From Bacteroidaceae bacterium (lineage in GTDB: Bacteria > Bacteroidota > Bacteroidia > Bacteroidales > Bacteroidaceae): a DNA stretch of 64,000 bases. Positions 26,292 through 35,907 of the stretch are shown one piece after another. The position numbers and the translations under genes are program-made. The notes beneath the pieces are model-generated. The model saw only the letters and a list, made by a program, of their open reading frames with translations, was not told where the DNA came from and did no database searches. The stretch covers positions 46,393-110,392 of the forward strand of contig JAFXQT010000006.1 of assembly GCA_017526905.1 (NCBI GenBank), read 5' to 3'. Numbering within the stretch: position 1 is the first letter of the stretch; every line of letters begins with the position of its first letter.

Positions 26292-29200
26292 CTATCTCAG
26301 CACCTTCCGCCCGCCCACAATATACACGCCGTTCGTTGCCGACGAGGGCTGTACAAGGCGGCCGGCCAGGTCGTAGGCCACATGCTTAGTGCCGCGCTGC
26401 GCGGCAGCAGAGAGGAAGGGTTGGTGGGCAACTTGTTTGATGCCGTCGGCACCACCCACATTGCCCAACCGCACCAGTGTGAGTCCGGCCAGATAGCACC
26501 AGTTGTTGCCGTTGGTAGCACCGGCCCGTATGCCCATGGTCAGTTTCTCGCCGGCCTTGACATCGATGGCCACCGACTGCAACTGATAGGTAGCGCTGGC
26601 CACCTCCTCGGTGCTCTCACGTCCGGTATCGGTGCGGGCAAAGAACAGCGTGCCCGGCTGGTGATTGCGATCATTGTCGCTGCTGCTCCAACGGTTGGCG
26701 GCACAGAAGGCGGCCAAACCGTAGCACCCTTCAGGAAGGCCCGTGATGTCCTGGCGGAACAGGTCTGCATTCCGCGGCGCCGAGGCCGACCAGTAGGCCA
26801 GACCCGTGCCATTGTACAAGGCCGAGCCCAACTTGGCCTCGGTATAGCCGGCACTGGCATTGCCGCTGAGTTTTGGCCAGTTGGAACCGCCGAAGGCCGG
26901 CACGGCAGCCGTCTGGTCGGTGTAAGACTGGCGGAAATCGTAGGCGCCGTCGTAGGTCACGTTCAGGTTGTCCAGCGCAAACCAGTCGGCGTTGGTACCG
27001 GAAGCAAAGTCAATGAGGAAACTCACCGCCTTCGGCTCGGCCAGCACAAACTGCAAGGAGGCATGCTGAGCCTGGTCGGCGTCAATAGGCGCCAGCGCCA
27101 TCTTTGTGCCACCAGCCGATACGCTGACACCCGTGAGGGGGCCGTCCGTCTGGTAGCGGCTGGTCCCTCTGCGAACGGTACCATTATAGTCGAAACTGAA
27201 GGTGTAACGGCCGGCAGGCAGCACCTTCGTGCTCTGCGCGATGCTCTGCCCCGCCAGTGTAGTAGCCGAGCCCCAGCCCGTGAAACACTCCAGGAAGCCG
27301 TTCAGTTCTGTGTCGTGCCACACCGAGCCGTTGAAGCGGATGTACTCGGGCGAACTGACAGTCCATCCGTCCAAGCTCTCATCGGCGAAGTCGGCATTCT
27401 GAAAGAAAAAGGAGTTAAATGTCACCTCCTTCTCGACAATGTCGGCCGCAAGCCTGACCGCCCCGGCCTTTCCGTCGGAGCGCACAATGGCCTGTGCACG
27501 ACCACGGAAAACAGTGGGCTTGGTCGAGCGGAAACTCTTCATGTCGTTGGGTGATCCCGTTCCACAGGCCACCAGCTGGCCGGCACCCTCGTTGCGAATG
27601 CTGATCTGCGTGGAGCAGTCACTGGTCACCACGTTGCCATTGGCATCCACCACTTCAAGGGTTACGTAGGCCAGGTCGTTCAGTTGGTCTGAAATCTGGG
27701 CATCCTCATACACGCACCGCACCCCCACGGCAGGCCCGGTGGTGCTGAGCACGAATTCCTCCCCTGCCCGCTCGTTGCCGGCAGCATCGAGGTTGACTAC
27801 CCGCAGCGTTCCGGGCTGGTAGGCAATGGTATAGCCCACCCAGAAGGTATTGCCCGGTTCCTTGTCGCCCATGGACTGCCCGTTCAGGTACAACCGCACT
27901 TTCGGCGCACGGCTATACACGTTCACGCTCACGTTCTGCCCCTCAAGCCCGGGCCAGGTCCAGTGCTGTTCCTCCAGTTGCCAGCCCCAGCCGTTGTTCT
28001 GCGACGGTGTGGCCTGCACGGCCATGGTTACAGGTGCTTGCCGCCACACCACATCGCGGTAGTAGGACTGTGGTTTCTTCTGCCCGATCAGGTCCAGGTC
28101 ACCGCAATGGCCGTTGAACCAAGGCCACTCCTGGAACATGCTGGGAGCATGGTCGGTAAAGGCTGCGCCGATACCGGCCTCGCCAAGATAGTCCATGGCC
28201 GTCCACACAAAATCGCCAATGACGTAGGGCAGACGCTCCACGATGTTCCAGTTCTCCGAAGCCTGCTTGGGGAAGCTCTCCAGTCCGCACATTACGCGGT
28301 CGGGATGCGTCTTGTGGTCGCGTTCGTAAAGGAAGTAGAGGTAATTATAACCTGCCACGTCCAAGCTCTCAAAGGCATTGGCGTCCTGCACTTCCCAGTT
28401 GCTGCTGGCGCTGTTCCAGGCATCGCCGGCATCCCATCCGCAGATGGCAGCCGTGACGGGCCTCATGGTGTCATATTTCAGCACGTCAGCCCGGAGGCGT
28501 GCGGCGGCCGCCTTACCGGCAGGCTCGATGCGCCCGGGGATTTCGTTGCCGATGCTCCACATGATGACCGACGGATGGTTGCGGTCGCGGCGCAGCATCA
28601 CACTGATGTCATCGTCGCTGTGGGTGGCGAAATAGTTGTGATAGTCGTCGGGGTTCTTGGCCATCAGCCACTGGTCAAAGCACTCGTCAATCACCATCAG
28701 GCCCAGCTCGTCGCACACGTCCAGAAAATGTTCCGACGGCAGGTTGTGGCTGCACCGAACGGCGTTGTAGCCCAGGTCCTTGAGCAGTTGCAGTTTGCGG
28801 AGTTCGGCCTTGTCGAACGCAGCGGCTCCCAGCAGGCCGTTGTCATGATGCACGCAGCCACCCTTGAGCAGCGTAGGCACACCGTTCAGGCGGAAGCCGT
28901 CGGTGGCCGAGAAAGCCAACGTGCGCAGGCCTATGCGCTTGCTGAAACTGTCGGTGGTTTTCCCGTTGACATCCTTCACGCTGACCACGGCATTGTACAG
29001 GTATGGGTGTTCGGGGCTCCACGGCTGCAGTTTAGCAAAGGGAAGGCTGAGCGTGGCAGGCTGCGAACTGTTGGCGCCGACGCTGAAAGCCGTCTGGGTG
29101 GAAGCCACGGCCTGACCCTGTGCATCGAGCAAGTCGATGCACACCGAACCACGGGTTGCACGGGCACCCTCGTTATGAATGCGTGTGTCCACACAGAGCT

Positions 29201-29843
29201 GCCCGTCGGCCACGCCATTCTGCAGGGCCCATTTACTATCGTCCATTCTTATATAGGTATCCCACTCATCAGCATGCACATTGTCGGTGCGCAATAGCCA
29301 CACGTGACGGTAGATGCCGCTGCCGGCATACCAGCGCGTGTTGTTGCCTACGTTCTGCACCCGCACGGCAATGCTATTCTGCCCCGCATGCAGGCGGTCG
29401 GTCACATCCACCCTGAAACTGCTGTAGCCATACACATTCTCATGGCACAGGGTGCCATTCACATACACCCACGCGTGGTTGTAGGCCCCCTCAAAGTAGA
29501 GCACAACACGCCCGGCCAGGTCCTGGGCTGACACTTGGAGCGACCGCTGGTACCAGCCTTCGCCCCCCACAGTGAACCCTGTCTGGTGGCCGCCCACACT
29601 ATTGGTGGAGAAGGGGCCCACCACACGGCCGCCAGCCTTTGCCGCGGCTTCGGTCTCCACGCTCCAGTCGTGCGGCAGCGCGAGTACCCGCCACCCATCA
29701 GCTACAGAGGGGTTGTTCACAACGGCTTTGCCATCGCCATAAAAAAAGCGCCAGTCGTCATCAATGCACTGTTTGCGTTGTGCCGAAACGGTCAGCGCTG
29801 TGACAAGGAACAGCGCAACCAACCATAGTTTCGTTTGGTTCAT
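26292..29843 (-). CDS. Exported beta-galactosidase-type enzyme, GH2, with C-terminal binding domains
   Basis: 1183 residues. Signal peptide (LWLVALFLVTALTVSA), sugar-binding jelly roll (about 30-190), Ig-like domain (to about 300), TIM barrel with acid/base E434 in MWSIGNEIPG and probable nucleophile E522 in CGLESFP. A DUF4982-like and Ig-like region (about 600-800) and a jelly-roll module (QNADFADESLDGW onward) follow. The end reads YDLAGRLVQ...GVYIVGGRKVLR, like the 14-kb exported protein. Exact substrate is not assigned. It lies 54 bp upstream of GH20 on the same strand. Confidence 0.9.
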   Translation of the reverse strand: MNQTKLWLVALFLVTALTVSAQRKQCIDDDWRFFYGDGKAVVNNPSVADGWRVLALPHDWSVETEAAAKAGGRVVGPFSTNSVGGHQTGFTVGGEGWYQRSLQVSAQDLAGRVVLYFEGAYNHAWVYVNGTLCHENVYGYSSFRVDVTDRLHAGQNSIAVRVQNVGNNTRWYAGSGIYRHVWLLRTDNVHADEWDTYIRMDDSKWALQNGVADGQLCVDTRIHNEGARATRGSVCIDLLDAQGQAVASTQTAFSVGANSSQPATLSLPFAKLQPWSPEHPYLYNAVVSVKDVNGKTTDSFSKRIGLRTLAFSATDGFRLNGVPTLLKGGCVHHDNGLLGAAAFDKAELRKLQLLKDLGYNAVRCSHNLPSEHFLDVCDELGLMVIDECFDQWLMAKNPDDYHNYFATHSDDDISVMLRRDRNHPSVIMWSIGNEIPGRIEPAGKAAAARLRADVLKYDTMRPVTAAICGWDAGDAWNSASSNWEVQDANAFESLDVAGYNYLYFLYERDHKTHPDRVMCGLESFPKQASENWNIVERLPYVIGDFVWTAMDYLGEAGIGAAFTDHAPSMFQEWPWFNGHCGDLDLIGQKKPQSYYRDVVWRQAPVTMAVQATPSQNNGWGWQLEEQHWTWPGLEGQNVSVNVYSRAPKVRLYLNGQSMGDKEPGNTFWVGYTIAYQPGTLRVVNLDAAGNERAGEEFVLSTTGPAVGVRCVYEDAQISDQLNDLAYVTLEVVDANGNVVTSDCSTQISIRNEGAGQLVACGTGSPNDMKSFRSTKPTVFRGRAQAIVRSDGKAGAVRLAADIVEKEVTFNSFFFQNADFADESLDGWTVSSPEYIRFNGSVWHDTELNGFLECFTGWGSATTLAGQSIAQSTKVLPAGRYTFSFDYNGTVRRGTSRYQTDGPLTGVSVSAGGTKMALAPIDADQAQHASLQFVLAEPKAVSFLIDFASGTNADWFALDNLNVTYDGAYDFRQSYTDQTAAVPAFGGSNWPKLSGNASAGYTEAKLGSALYNGTGLAYWSASAPRNADLFRQDITGLPEGCYGLAAFCAANRWSSSDNDRNHQPGTLFFARTDTGRESTEEVASATYQLQSVAIDVKAGEKLTMGIRAGATNGNNWCYLAGLTLVRLGNVGGADGIKQVAHQPFLSAAAQRGTKHVAYDLAGRLVQPSSATNGVYIVGGRKVLR

Positions 29844-29909
29844 AATCTTTTTTCTGATTTAAGATTAGGTGTCCAAGGTTCCAAGCCCGCCTGATGGCGT
29901 CTTGCGCCG

Positions 29910-29940
29910 CAAATATAGCCAAAAAAGGGTTGGCGACAAA
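29910..29940 (-). promoter_or_regulatory. Promoter of the GH2 gene
   Basis: TATATTTG (-7) at 29910-29917 and TTTG (-33) at 29937-29940, 19 nt apart on the minus strand. The leader before the ATG at 29843 is about 60 nt and may also drive the GH20 gene. Confidence 0.75.
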
Positions 29941-29971
29941 ACTTTCGGGAGGTTTTCTACCCTCAGGCTCG

Positions 29972-30478
29972 TCAGGCAAGGAAGAAACGTCCAAATTCGT
30001 GCTCGAAATTGGGCGTCAGCACCCCTTTGCCAATGGCATCCCTGACCTCGCTCAACGACCAGAAGCGGCCACCATCAAGTTCTTCGGCCGAAGGGCAGAC
30101 AGGACCGTCATAACGACAGCGGTACACATGCACCAGTTCACGCTCCATGGCGCTCTCGAACACGTACTTGGCCACGAACTGGGCCTCGAACACGGTGATG
30201 CCCAGTTCCTCGCGAACCTCGCGCTGCAACGCCTGCCCGGGTGTCTCGCCGAAATCGACGTGCCCGCCCACTGCGGTGTCCCACTTGCCTGGTTGGATAT
30301 CCTTCCACTCGGGCCTTTTCTGCAGATAGACATCGCCCGACGCATTGAACACATGCAAATGCACCACCGGATGCAGCAACTTGCTACCGCTGTGGCACTC
30401 GCCTCGCGTGGCCGATCCCGTAACCCGTCCCTCGGTATCGACCACCGGGAACAGCTCTTGCTGATTGTCTGTAGTCAT
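29972..30478 (-). CDS. Nudix hydrolase
   Basis: 168 residues, cytoplasmic. The Nudix box GGHVDFGETPGQALQREVRE continuing into ELGI (about 71-94) is complete, with REVREE as the metal-binding glutamates. The architecture (VVDTEGRVTGSATRGECH..., YLQKRP...KWDTAVGGHV) resembles the IPP-isomerase-like YfcD group, but the substrate is unknown. Its ATG overlaps the stop codon of the GH78 gene by 4 bp, so the two are translated from one message. Confidence 0.88.
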   Translation of the reverse strand: MTTDNQQELFPVVDTEGRVTGSATRGECHSGSKLLHPVVHLHVFNASGDVYLQKRPEWKDIQPGKWDTAVGGHVDFGETPGQALQREVREELGITVFEAQFVAKYVFESAMERELVHVYRCRYDGPVCPSAEELDGGRFWSLSEVRDAIGKGVLTPNFEHEFGRFFLA

Positions 30479-33237
30479 GGTTTGTTTCGTTTGCTTTCAA
30501 CAACAAATTCGTAATTGCCGCTGTCCACGGCAATCTCGGCGGTCTGAGGCCCGTTGCTGACGGCGCGTATGCCCCTCCGGCCAGCAGCAATGGCCCTGCC
30601 ACCTTCGGTGATTCGGCTGCCGGGCTGCACTGGCAGGACGATGGTTGCATCGGTACCGGCAGGAATACCGAACTGGAAGTGGCAGCCATCGGCTGTGCGC
30701 TGCCAACTAACACGAATACAGCCGTAAGGACAAGACGTGCTCACGTCGAGGTTATCCAAGCTGTCTGGCAAATAAGGGGCAATGCGCAGATGCTGAAATG
30801 CACAGTCCGACACCCCCAGCCCTTTGCCTTTGTCCCATTGTCCCTGTATGCCAGCCAGCTGGGTGTAGAACCACTCCTCGATGTGGTCCATCATGCAGTG
30901 ATTCTGCGAGAAAGGCCCCACATCCCAGTACTCGGGCGTGGTGGTGTAGCCCTGCCGCACCCAGTAGCCATAGCTGGGGCAGTCCGTCTGGTTGGCCATC
31001 TGCCAAACTACATCGTTGTGCCCATATTGTGCCAGTGTCATGAACACAGGCTTGAGGGCAATCTCACCGGTTTTGATCTTGTAGCCGTCGGCTCGCACCC
31101 GATTGGCCAGCACATCGGCCACCCGCTGCTCATCGCCATCGGGCACAAGGCCATAATATAGAGGCATGGCCTGCTCGCCCTGTCGGCCGCCGCCACCCTT
31201 GATACTGGTGTAAGTAGCAGTGGCAGCATCGTAGAACTTGGCATTGAAGGCACGCTTTACCTGGACCGCACGTGCTTCATAGGCATCGGCCTCGGCAGGA
31301 TGCCCCAGCTGGGCGGCCATCTCGGCCATGACCACAAGCAGATAGTAGTAGGTGGTGGTCTCGGTAAATTCGGTGGGCACCATGGGCGACACGCCTGCTG
31401 TTTCCTGCCCCCAGTCGCTCAGCACACTGAAGTCGTTGTTGATAATATAGTCCGTAGTATGATCGGTGTAGTGAGCGATGAGACGCTGCATTTGAGGGTA
31501 GTACTGCCGCATGAGCGATGCATCGCCATAGTAACGCCAGCACCGATAAGGCACAAGGATGGCTGCCCCGCCCCAATTCACGTCGTTGCCATACACTTCC
31601 ATATAATAAGGTGCGACCGAGGGCACGTGTCCGTCGGGTTGCTGGGCATCGAAGCAGTCCAGCACCACTTTCCGGTAGAACGCTTGCATGTCGAAGTTCA
31701 AGGCAAGCGAAGCAAACATCTCGTTGGGCACGTCGAGCCAACCCAGTTTCTCGCGATGTGGGCAATCGGTGATGCTGTTGTAGAGCTGTGAGGCGATGGC
31801 ATCACGACAGAGCACGTGTATGTCGTTGACGAGCGGGTTGGAAGTGTGCAGGCGCCCTACGTTGGCCATGTCGCAACGGATGCGCTGTGCGGTGAAGTCT
31901 TCGGCACGCGGTTCTTCGTCCAGGCCGATAATCTGCAGATAGCGGAAGCCGTGATACATGAACTCAGGGCCCCACGTCTCGCCTTCGGCCTCACCGCTGA
32001 AGGTGTACTGGTCATAAGTGTCGGCAGGTCCGGTGTAGAAATTCTCCATGTAAACGGAGCCGTCGGGATTGAGGCTCTCGCCGCATCGCAGGCTGATGGT
32101 CTGACCGGACTTGCCTTTCAGCCGGAAACGGTACTGCCCGGCAGAATTGCGGCCGAAATCCACCATGCGCAGGGTGTAGCCCCCACTCTGGATGGTCTTC
32201 ACACTCACGGCCGGCCACTCTTCAACCACGCGCAAGGGCTGGTACATACGGCTGCGCAATGTGCCAAAGCCGCTGACACCGCTATGAGGCGAGGTGAAAT
32301 GAGGCTTGACAATACGGACTGGCGAAGCGCCTGCTGACGCAATGACGGAGAGGGCCGCCGGTGCGGTGGCATCGTAGTCCTCGCCACCCCACCAGTTGCT
32401 GCCCAGCGTAGGTGAAGGAGCTGTCAGCCACGTGCCATCAGTGACGATGCGTTCCGAAGTGCCATCGGCGTATTCGACCAGCAGTTCTGCCAGCAGTGCC
32501 GATGTGCCGTGATTCGTCACCTCACCCTTGGAGAAACGCCCGCTGAGCGGTTGCACATTATAGATGCCACCGGCCACACGCGCCGTGAGGGTATTGGCGG
32601 CCGCCCGGTGCAAGAGCGCCGTTACATCATAGGTGGAATAGAGCACGGTCCGCTCATACTCGCTTTCGCCCGGCTCCAGTACGGCATCCGTCACGGGCAG
32701 TCCGTTCAGGCGCATCGTGAAAACGCCCAGTGCCGAGGCATAGATGCGGGCACGGCGCACACGCTTGCCCTGAGGCAGTTGAAACGCCTTGTAGAAGAAG
32801 GGCACACGTGTGGATGCCGAGGACTCGGGAGCCGCAATCCATTGGGCCGTCCACTCCGAGGCATCCATAAAGGCCGTTTCAAAGGTCGATGCAGCGGTGG
32901 CTTTCCGTCCGCGATTATCTGTCACGCTGACGTTCCATGTGTAGGCAGAACAGCTTTTGAGGACAGCCCCCGCATAAGGAACAGCCATCTGACGGCTTGA
33001 ATTAACGACACCCGAGTTCCACACCTCTGTGCCATCGGCCGCTGCAACGGACACTGCATAGGACACTTGGTGGCATCCCCGCTCATCGCTGGTCAGTTCC
33101 CAACTGAACATAGGCGTTCTGGTATCGATGCCCAACGGGGCAACGAGTCCACACACGCGCGGGCACATCACTTTGAGGCCTCCTTTCATGCCGATGGGCA
33201 GAAGGAGGAAAAACAACAATAGCAGGTAGTGTTTCAT
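30475..33237 (-). CDS. Exported alpha-L-rhamnosidase, GH78
   Basis: 920 residues. A short signal peptide (LLLLFFLLLPIGM) is followed by Bac_rhamnosid_N and jelly-roll domains (about 30-420) and an alpha/alpha barrel from about 430. The catalytic region contains TDCPHREKLGWLDVPNEM, matching the acidic DCPxRxxLGW motif, and SQNHCMMDHIEEWFY holds the distal catalytic Glu. It cleaves terminal alpha-L-rhamnose from plant glycans or rhamnosides. It overlaps the Nudix gene by 4 bp. No clear TAnnTTTG precedes the start. Confidence 0.92.
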   Translation of the reverse strand: MKHYLLLLFFLLLPIGMKGGLKVMCPRVCGLVAPLGIDTRTPMFSWELTSDERGCHQVSYAVSVAAADGTEVWNSGVVNSSRQMAVPYAGAVLKSCSAYTWNVSVTDNRGRKATAASTFETAFMDASEWTAQWIAAPESSASTRVPFFYKAFQLPQGKRVRRARIYASALGVFTMRLNGLPVTDAVLEPGESEYERTVLYSTYDVTALLHRAAANTLTARVAGGIYNVQPLSGRFSKGEVTNHGTSALLAELLVEYADGTSERIVTDGTWLTAPSPTLGSNWWGGEDYDATAPAALSVIASAGASPVRIVKPHFTSPHSGVSGFGTLRSRMYQPLRVVEEWPAVSVKTIQSGGYTLRMVDFGRNSAGQYRFRLKGKSGQTISLRCGESLNPDGSVYMENFYTGPADTYDQYTFSGEAEGETWGPEFMYHGFRYLQIIGLDEEPRAEDFTAQRIRCDMANVGRLHTSNPLVNDIHVLCRDAIASQLYNSITDCPHREKLGWLDVPNEMFASLALNFDMQAFYRKVVLDCFDAQQPDGHVPSVAPYYMEVYGNDVNWGGAAILVPYRCWRYYGDASLMRQYYPQMQRLIAHYTDHTTDYIINNDFSVLSDWGQETAGVSPMVPTEFTETTTYYYLLVVMAEMAAQLGHPAEADAYEARAVQVKRAFNAKFYDAATATYTSIKGGGGRQGEQAMPLYYGLVPDGDEQRVADVLANRVRADGYKIKTGEIALKPVFMTLAQYGHNDVVWQMANQTDCPSYGYWVRQGYTTTPEYWDVGPFSQNHCMMDHIEEWFYTQLAGIQGQWDKGKGLGVSDCAFQHLRIAPYLPDSLDNLDVSTSCPYGCIRVSWQRTADGCHFQFGIPAGTDATIVLPVQPGSRITEGGRAIAAGRRGIRAVSNGPQTAEIAVDSGNYEFVVESKRNKP

Positions 33238-33264
33238 CGCAAAACTTTGTTCCGGCCAAAACGG

Positions 33265-34059
33265 CTACGGCAGTTGTACATCCACCTCCACCGGGCAGTG
33301 GTCGGACCCAAGTATTTCGGTGTGGATGCTGGCATCGGCCACCTGCGGGAAGAGGCGGTCGGACACCAACCAGTAGTCTATGCGCCACCCGGCATTCTTC
33401 TGCCGGGCCTGGAACCGGTAGCTCCACCACGAATAGACATCGCGCACATCGGGGTTGAGCCGCCTCCACGTATCGGTGAAACCGGCCTCCAACAGGGTGG
33501 TGAACTTGGCGCGCTCCTGGTCCGTGAAGCCCGCATTCATACGGTTGCTCTTGGGGTTCTTCAGGTCGATTTCCTCGTGTGCCACATTCATGTCGCCGCA
33601 CACCAGCACAGGCTTCTGGGCATCCAGCCTTACCAAGTGCTGGCGGAAGGCATCGTCCCAAGTCATGCGGTAGTCCAGCCGGCGCAGTCCGTCCTGCGAG
33701 TTGGGCGTATAGACCGTGACGACAAAGAAGTCAGCGTATTCGAGGGTGATGACACGCCCTTCGTGGTCGTGCTCGTCGATGCCCAGGCCGTAGGTCACGC
33801 CGAGGGGCTTGTGCCGTGTAAAGATGGCCGTGCCGGAGTAGCCTTTCTTCTCGGCATAGTTCCAATAGCTCTCGTAGCCGTCGAAACTGATGTCCAGCTG
33901 GCCTTCCTGCATTTTTGTTTCCTGCAGGCAGAAGAAGTCGGTATCCAACGAGCGGAACACGTCGCGGAAGCCTTTCCCGTCGCATGCGCGCAGGCCATTC
34001 ACGTTCCATGAAATGAATCTTAGGCATACTGTATGCCCATTGTCTGTGTGCTGTTCCAT
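33265..34059 (-). CDS. xth: Exodeoxyribonuclease III
   Basis: AP endonuclease and 3'-5' exonuclease of base-excision repair. 264 residues from ATG at 34059: RFISWNVNGLRAC (metal Asn), LQETKMQEGQLD (metal Glu), GDMNVAHEEIDLKNP, SWWSYR, WRIDYWLVS and the final GSDHCPVEVDV with the catalytic Asp-His. The frame remains open upstream to 34710, but the promoter at 34098 and the family N-terminus fix the start. Confidence 0.95.
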   Translation of the reverse strand: MEQHTDNGHTVCLRFISWNVNGLRACDGKGFRDVFRSLDTDFFCLQETKMQEGQLDISFDGYESYWNYAEKKGYSGTAIFTRHKPLGVTYGLGIDEHDHEGRVITLEYADFFVVTVYTPNSQDGLRRLDYRMTWDDAFRQHLVRLDAQKPVLVCGDMNVAHEEIDLKNPKSNRMNAGFTDQERAKFTTLLEAGFTDTWRRLNPDVRDVYSWWSYRFQARQKNAGWRIDYWLVSDRLFPQVADASIHTEILGSDHCPVEVDVQLP

Positions 34060-34097
34060 TATGAAGATTGGAGATTGGTTGATGCTGTTTAGCGTGG

Positions 34098-34105
34098 CAA
34101 AGTTA
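34098..34105 (-). promoter_or_regulatory. -7 box (TAACTTTG) for xth
   Basis: Exact TAnnTTTG on the minus strand, 38 nt before the ATG. It diverges from the promoter of the WxcM-like gene 75 bp away. Confidence 0.65.
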
Positions 34106-34179
34106 GCAAGAAAGGGGCGAAGTGCAAAAGATTCATGGCGTTTTCTGCGTTTATGCTTGGTGCTTTGGGGTGTTTGTGC

Positions 34180-34187
34180 TACCTTTG
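34180..34187 (+). promoter_or_regulatory. -7 box (TACCTTTG) for the WxcM-like gene
   Basis: Only CGGC separates the box from the ATG at 34192, so the message is probably leaderless or nearly so. Confidence 0.65.
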
Positions 34188-34191
34188 CGGC

Positions 34192-34626
34192 ATGGCAGAC
34201 GAAAAAGTAACACTCATCCAAGGCGAAGTGTTCACCGACCACCGTGGCCGCATAACTTCGCTCAATGCGTTCCGCTTTCCCGGCGTGGAGCGCGTTTATT
34301 TCATTCATCATTCCAATGCCGACGTGGTGCGCGGCTGGCACGGCCATCAGTTTGAGCGCAAGTGGTTCTACTGCGTGAAGGGCTCGTTCCGCATGGGTTT
34401 TGTGCGGCCCGACAACTGGGAGCACCCCTCGGCCGACCTGGAACCCGAGTTCTTCGAACTTGACGAACACAACAGCCAGATTGTATGCGTGCCCCCAGGC
34501 TATGCCAACTGCCTGAAGGCCCACCAGCCCGGCTCGGTGCTGATGGTGCTGTCCGGCGCCACCTACCCCGAATGTCTGGCCGACTCGTGGCGCTATCCTA
34601 CCTCGATGTGGTGGCGCGATGAATAG
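34192..34626 (+). CDS. WxcM-like cupin, sugar-nucleotide epimerase or isomerase relative
   Basis: 144 residues. A cupin barrel opening VTLIQGEVFTDHRGRITSLN with VRGWHGHQFERKWFYCVKGS, where the paired His residues are as in RmlC/FdtA-type enzymes acting on dTDP-4-keto sugars. VCVPPGYANCLKAHQPGSVL is the second half. ATG at 34192 is preferred over in-frame starts from 34135 because the promoter box ends at 34187. It could act with rhamnose-type nucleotide pathways (rfbD at 4.5 kb), but the exact reaction is unknown. Confidence 0.8.
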   Translation: MADEKVTLIQGEVFTDHRGRITSLNAFRFPGVERVYFIHHSNADVVRGWHGHQFERKWFYCVKGSFRMGFVRPDNWEHPSADLEPEFFELDEHNSQIVCVPPGYANCLKAHQPGSVLMVLSGATYPECLADSWRYPTSMWWRDE

Positions 34627-34655
34627 TTTGCAACACAGTTGCACGTGTTTTGTCG

Positions 34656-34663
34656 TACCTTTG
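34656..34663 (+). promoter_or_regulatory. -7 box (TACCTTTG) for the metal permease gene
   Basis: Exact TAnnTTTG, 33 nt before the ATG at 34697. No -33 element at ideal spacing is seen. Confidence 0.55.
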
Positions 34664-35220
34664 CCGCCAGAAACAAGGAACAAAACACTAAACACTATGC
34701 TAACATTCATCCAAAACTACTGGGATGCCTTGGTCATGATGACGGCCGAGATGGCTCCCTACCTTCTGCTTGGTTTCTTCATCGCAGGCCTGTTGCGCGC
34801 ATTCGTGCCCCACGGTCTCTACTCTCGCCACCTGGCACCGCGCAACATGAAGAGCGTGGTCAAGGCGGCCCTGCTGGGCATTCCCCTTCCGTTGTGCTAG
34901 TGCGGCGTGATTCCCACCAGCGTGGGTCTGCGGCGCGAGGGTGCCAGCCACGGCGCCTGCACCAGTTTCCTCATTGCCACACCGCAGACAGGCGTGGACA
35001 GCATTGCCGCCACCTACTCGCTCATGGGCCTGCCCTTCGCCATTGTCCGTCCTATCGCTGCGCTGTTCACGGCCATGTTCGGCGGATGGCTTGTAAATAG
35101 GTACGCACGCGAGGACGAGGCCATCTCTGCCAAGGCTGCACAGAGCCATGAACACGACCACTGCGAGTGCGGGTGCGAACATCATGAACATGAGCATCAT
35201 CATCACCACCACCACGTGGT

Positions 35221-35343
35221 GGCCCCCCATTCGGCCCCCGAGGGGGCCACGGATGTAAAGCCCTCTGATTGCAATACAACAGGAGCCCCCTCGGGGGCCG
35301 TAGGGGGGGCTACCTCCTCTACCTCAGAGGCCGTAGGGGGGGC
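35221..35343. repeat. GGCCCCCGAGGGGGCC palindromes inside the permease gene
   Basis: An arm at 35221-35248 and its inverted relative at 35282-35310 enclose 33 bp. A third partial arm lies at about 35327-35343. All are in frame and encode the Gly/Ala/Pro/Thr-rich linker after the His-rich loop. Confidence 0.8.
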
Positions 35344-35907
35344 TTACACTACCTTCTGGCAGAAACTCTTGGGTGCCTTAGACTACGGCTTTGTCGAGAT
35401 GATGCAGGACGTGGGCAAATGGCTGGTTATCGGTCTGCTCATTGCTGCCCTCATCACCGTGGCCGTGCCCAACGAGTGGCTGGCTGCCCTGCACGAGTAC
35501 AAACTGCTGAACATGCTGATTGTGCTGGCCGTAGCCATCCCCATGTACGTGTGTGCCACCGGCTCCATCCCCATCGCTGTGTCGCTGATGGCCAAGGGCC
35601 TCACACCCGGCGCCGCCCTGGTGCTGCTGATGGCTGGCCCGGCAGTGAACAGCGCCTCCATCCTGGTCATTGGCAAGGTGTTCGGTCGCCGCACCCTGAG
35701 TCTGTACGTGCTTTCCATCATCATCGGCGCCATGCTGTTTGGCCTGGGCATCGACTACCTGCTGCCACAGGACTGGTTCGCAGTGAGCAGCGTTGTGGCA
35801 GGCGGCACCCACTGCGCTGAGTGCCTGACGAATTGGGACTGGTTCTTCGTGATAGTTCTGGTGCTGCTGCTCGTCAACGCATTTGCATACGAGCATCTTC
35901 ATCAGTT

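Noticed and set aside
23471-33237. Complete polysaccharide utilisation locus
   Set aside because: GH20, GH2 and GH78 cluster, but no SusC/SusD pair or PUL regulator is next to them; the AraC-family gene is 3 kb away and separated by plus-strand genes.
33265-34710. Extended exonuclease III of 481 residues
   Set aside because: The extension runs antisense through the WxcM-like gene and past the xth promoter; the family N-terminus starts at 34059.
34898-34900. Amber recoding (pyrrolysine or suppressor) in the permease
   Set aside because: TAG terminates other genes here normally, and no pyl genes are visible. A point mutation or sequence error is simpler.
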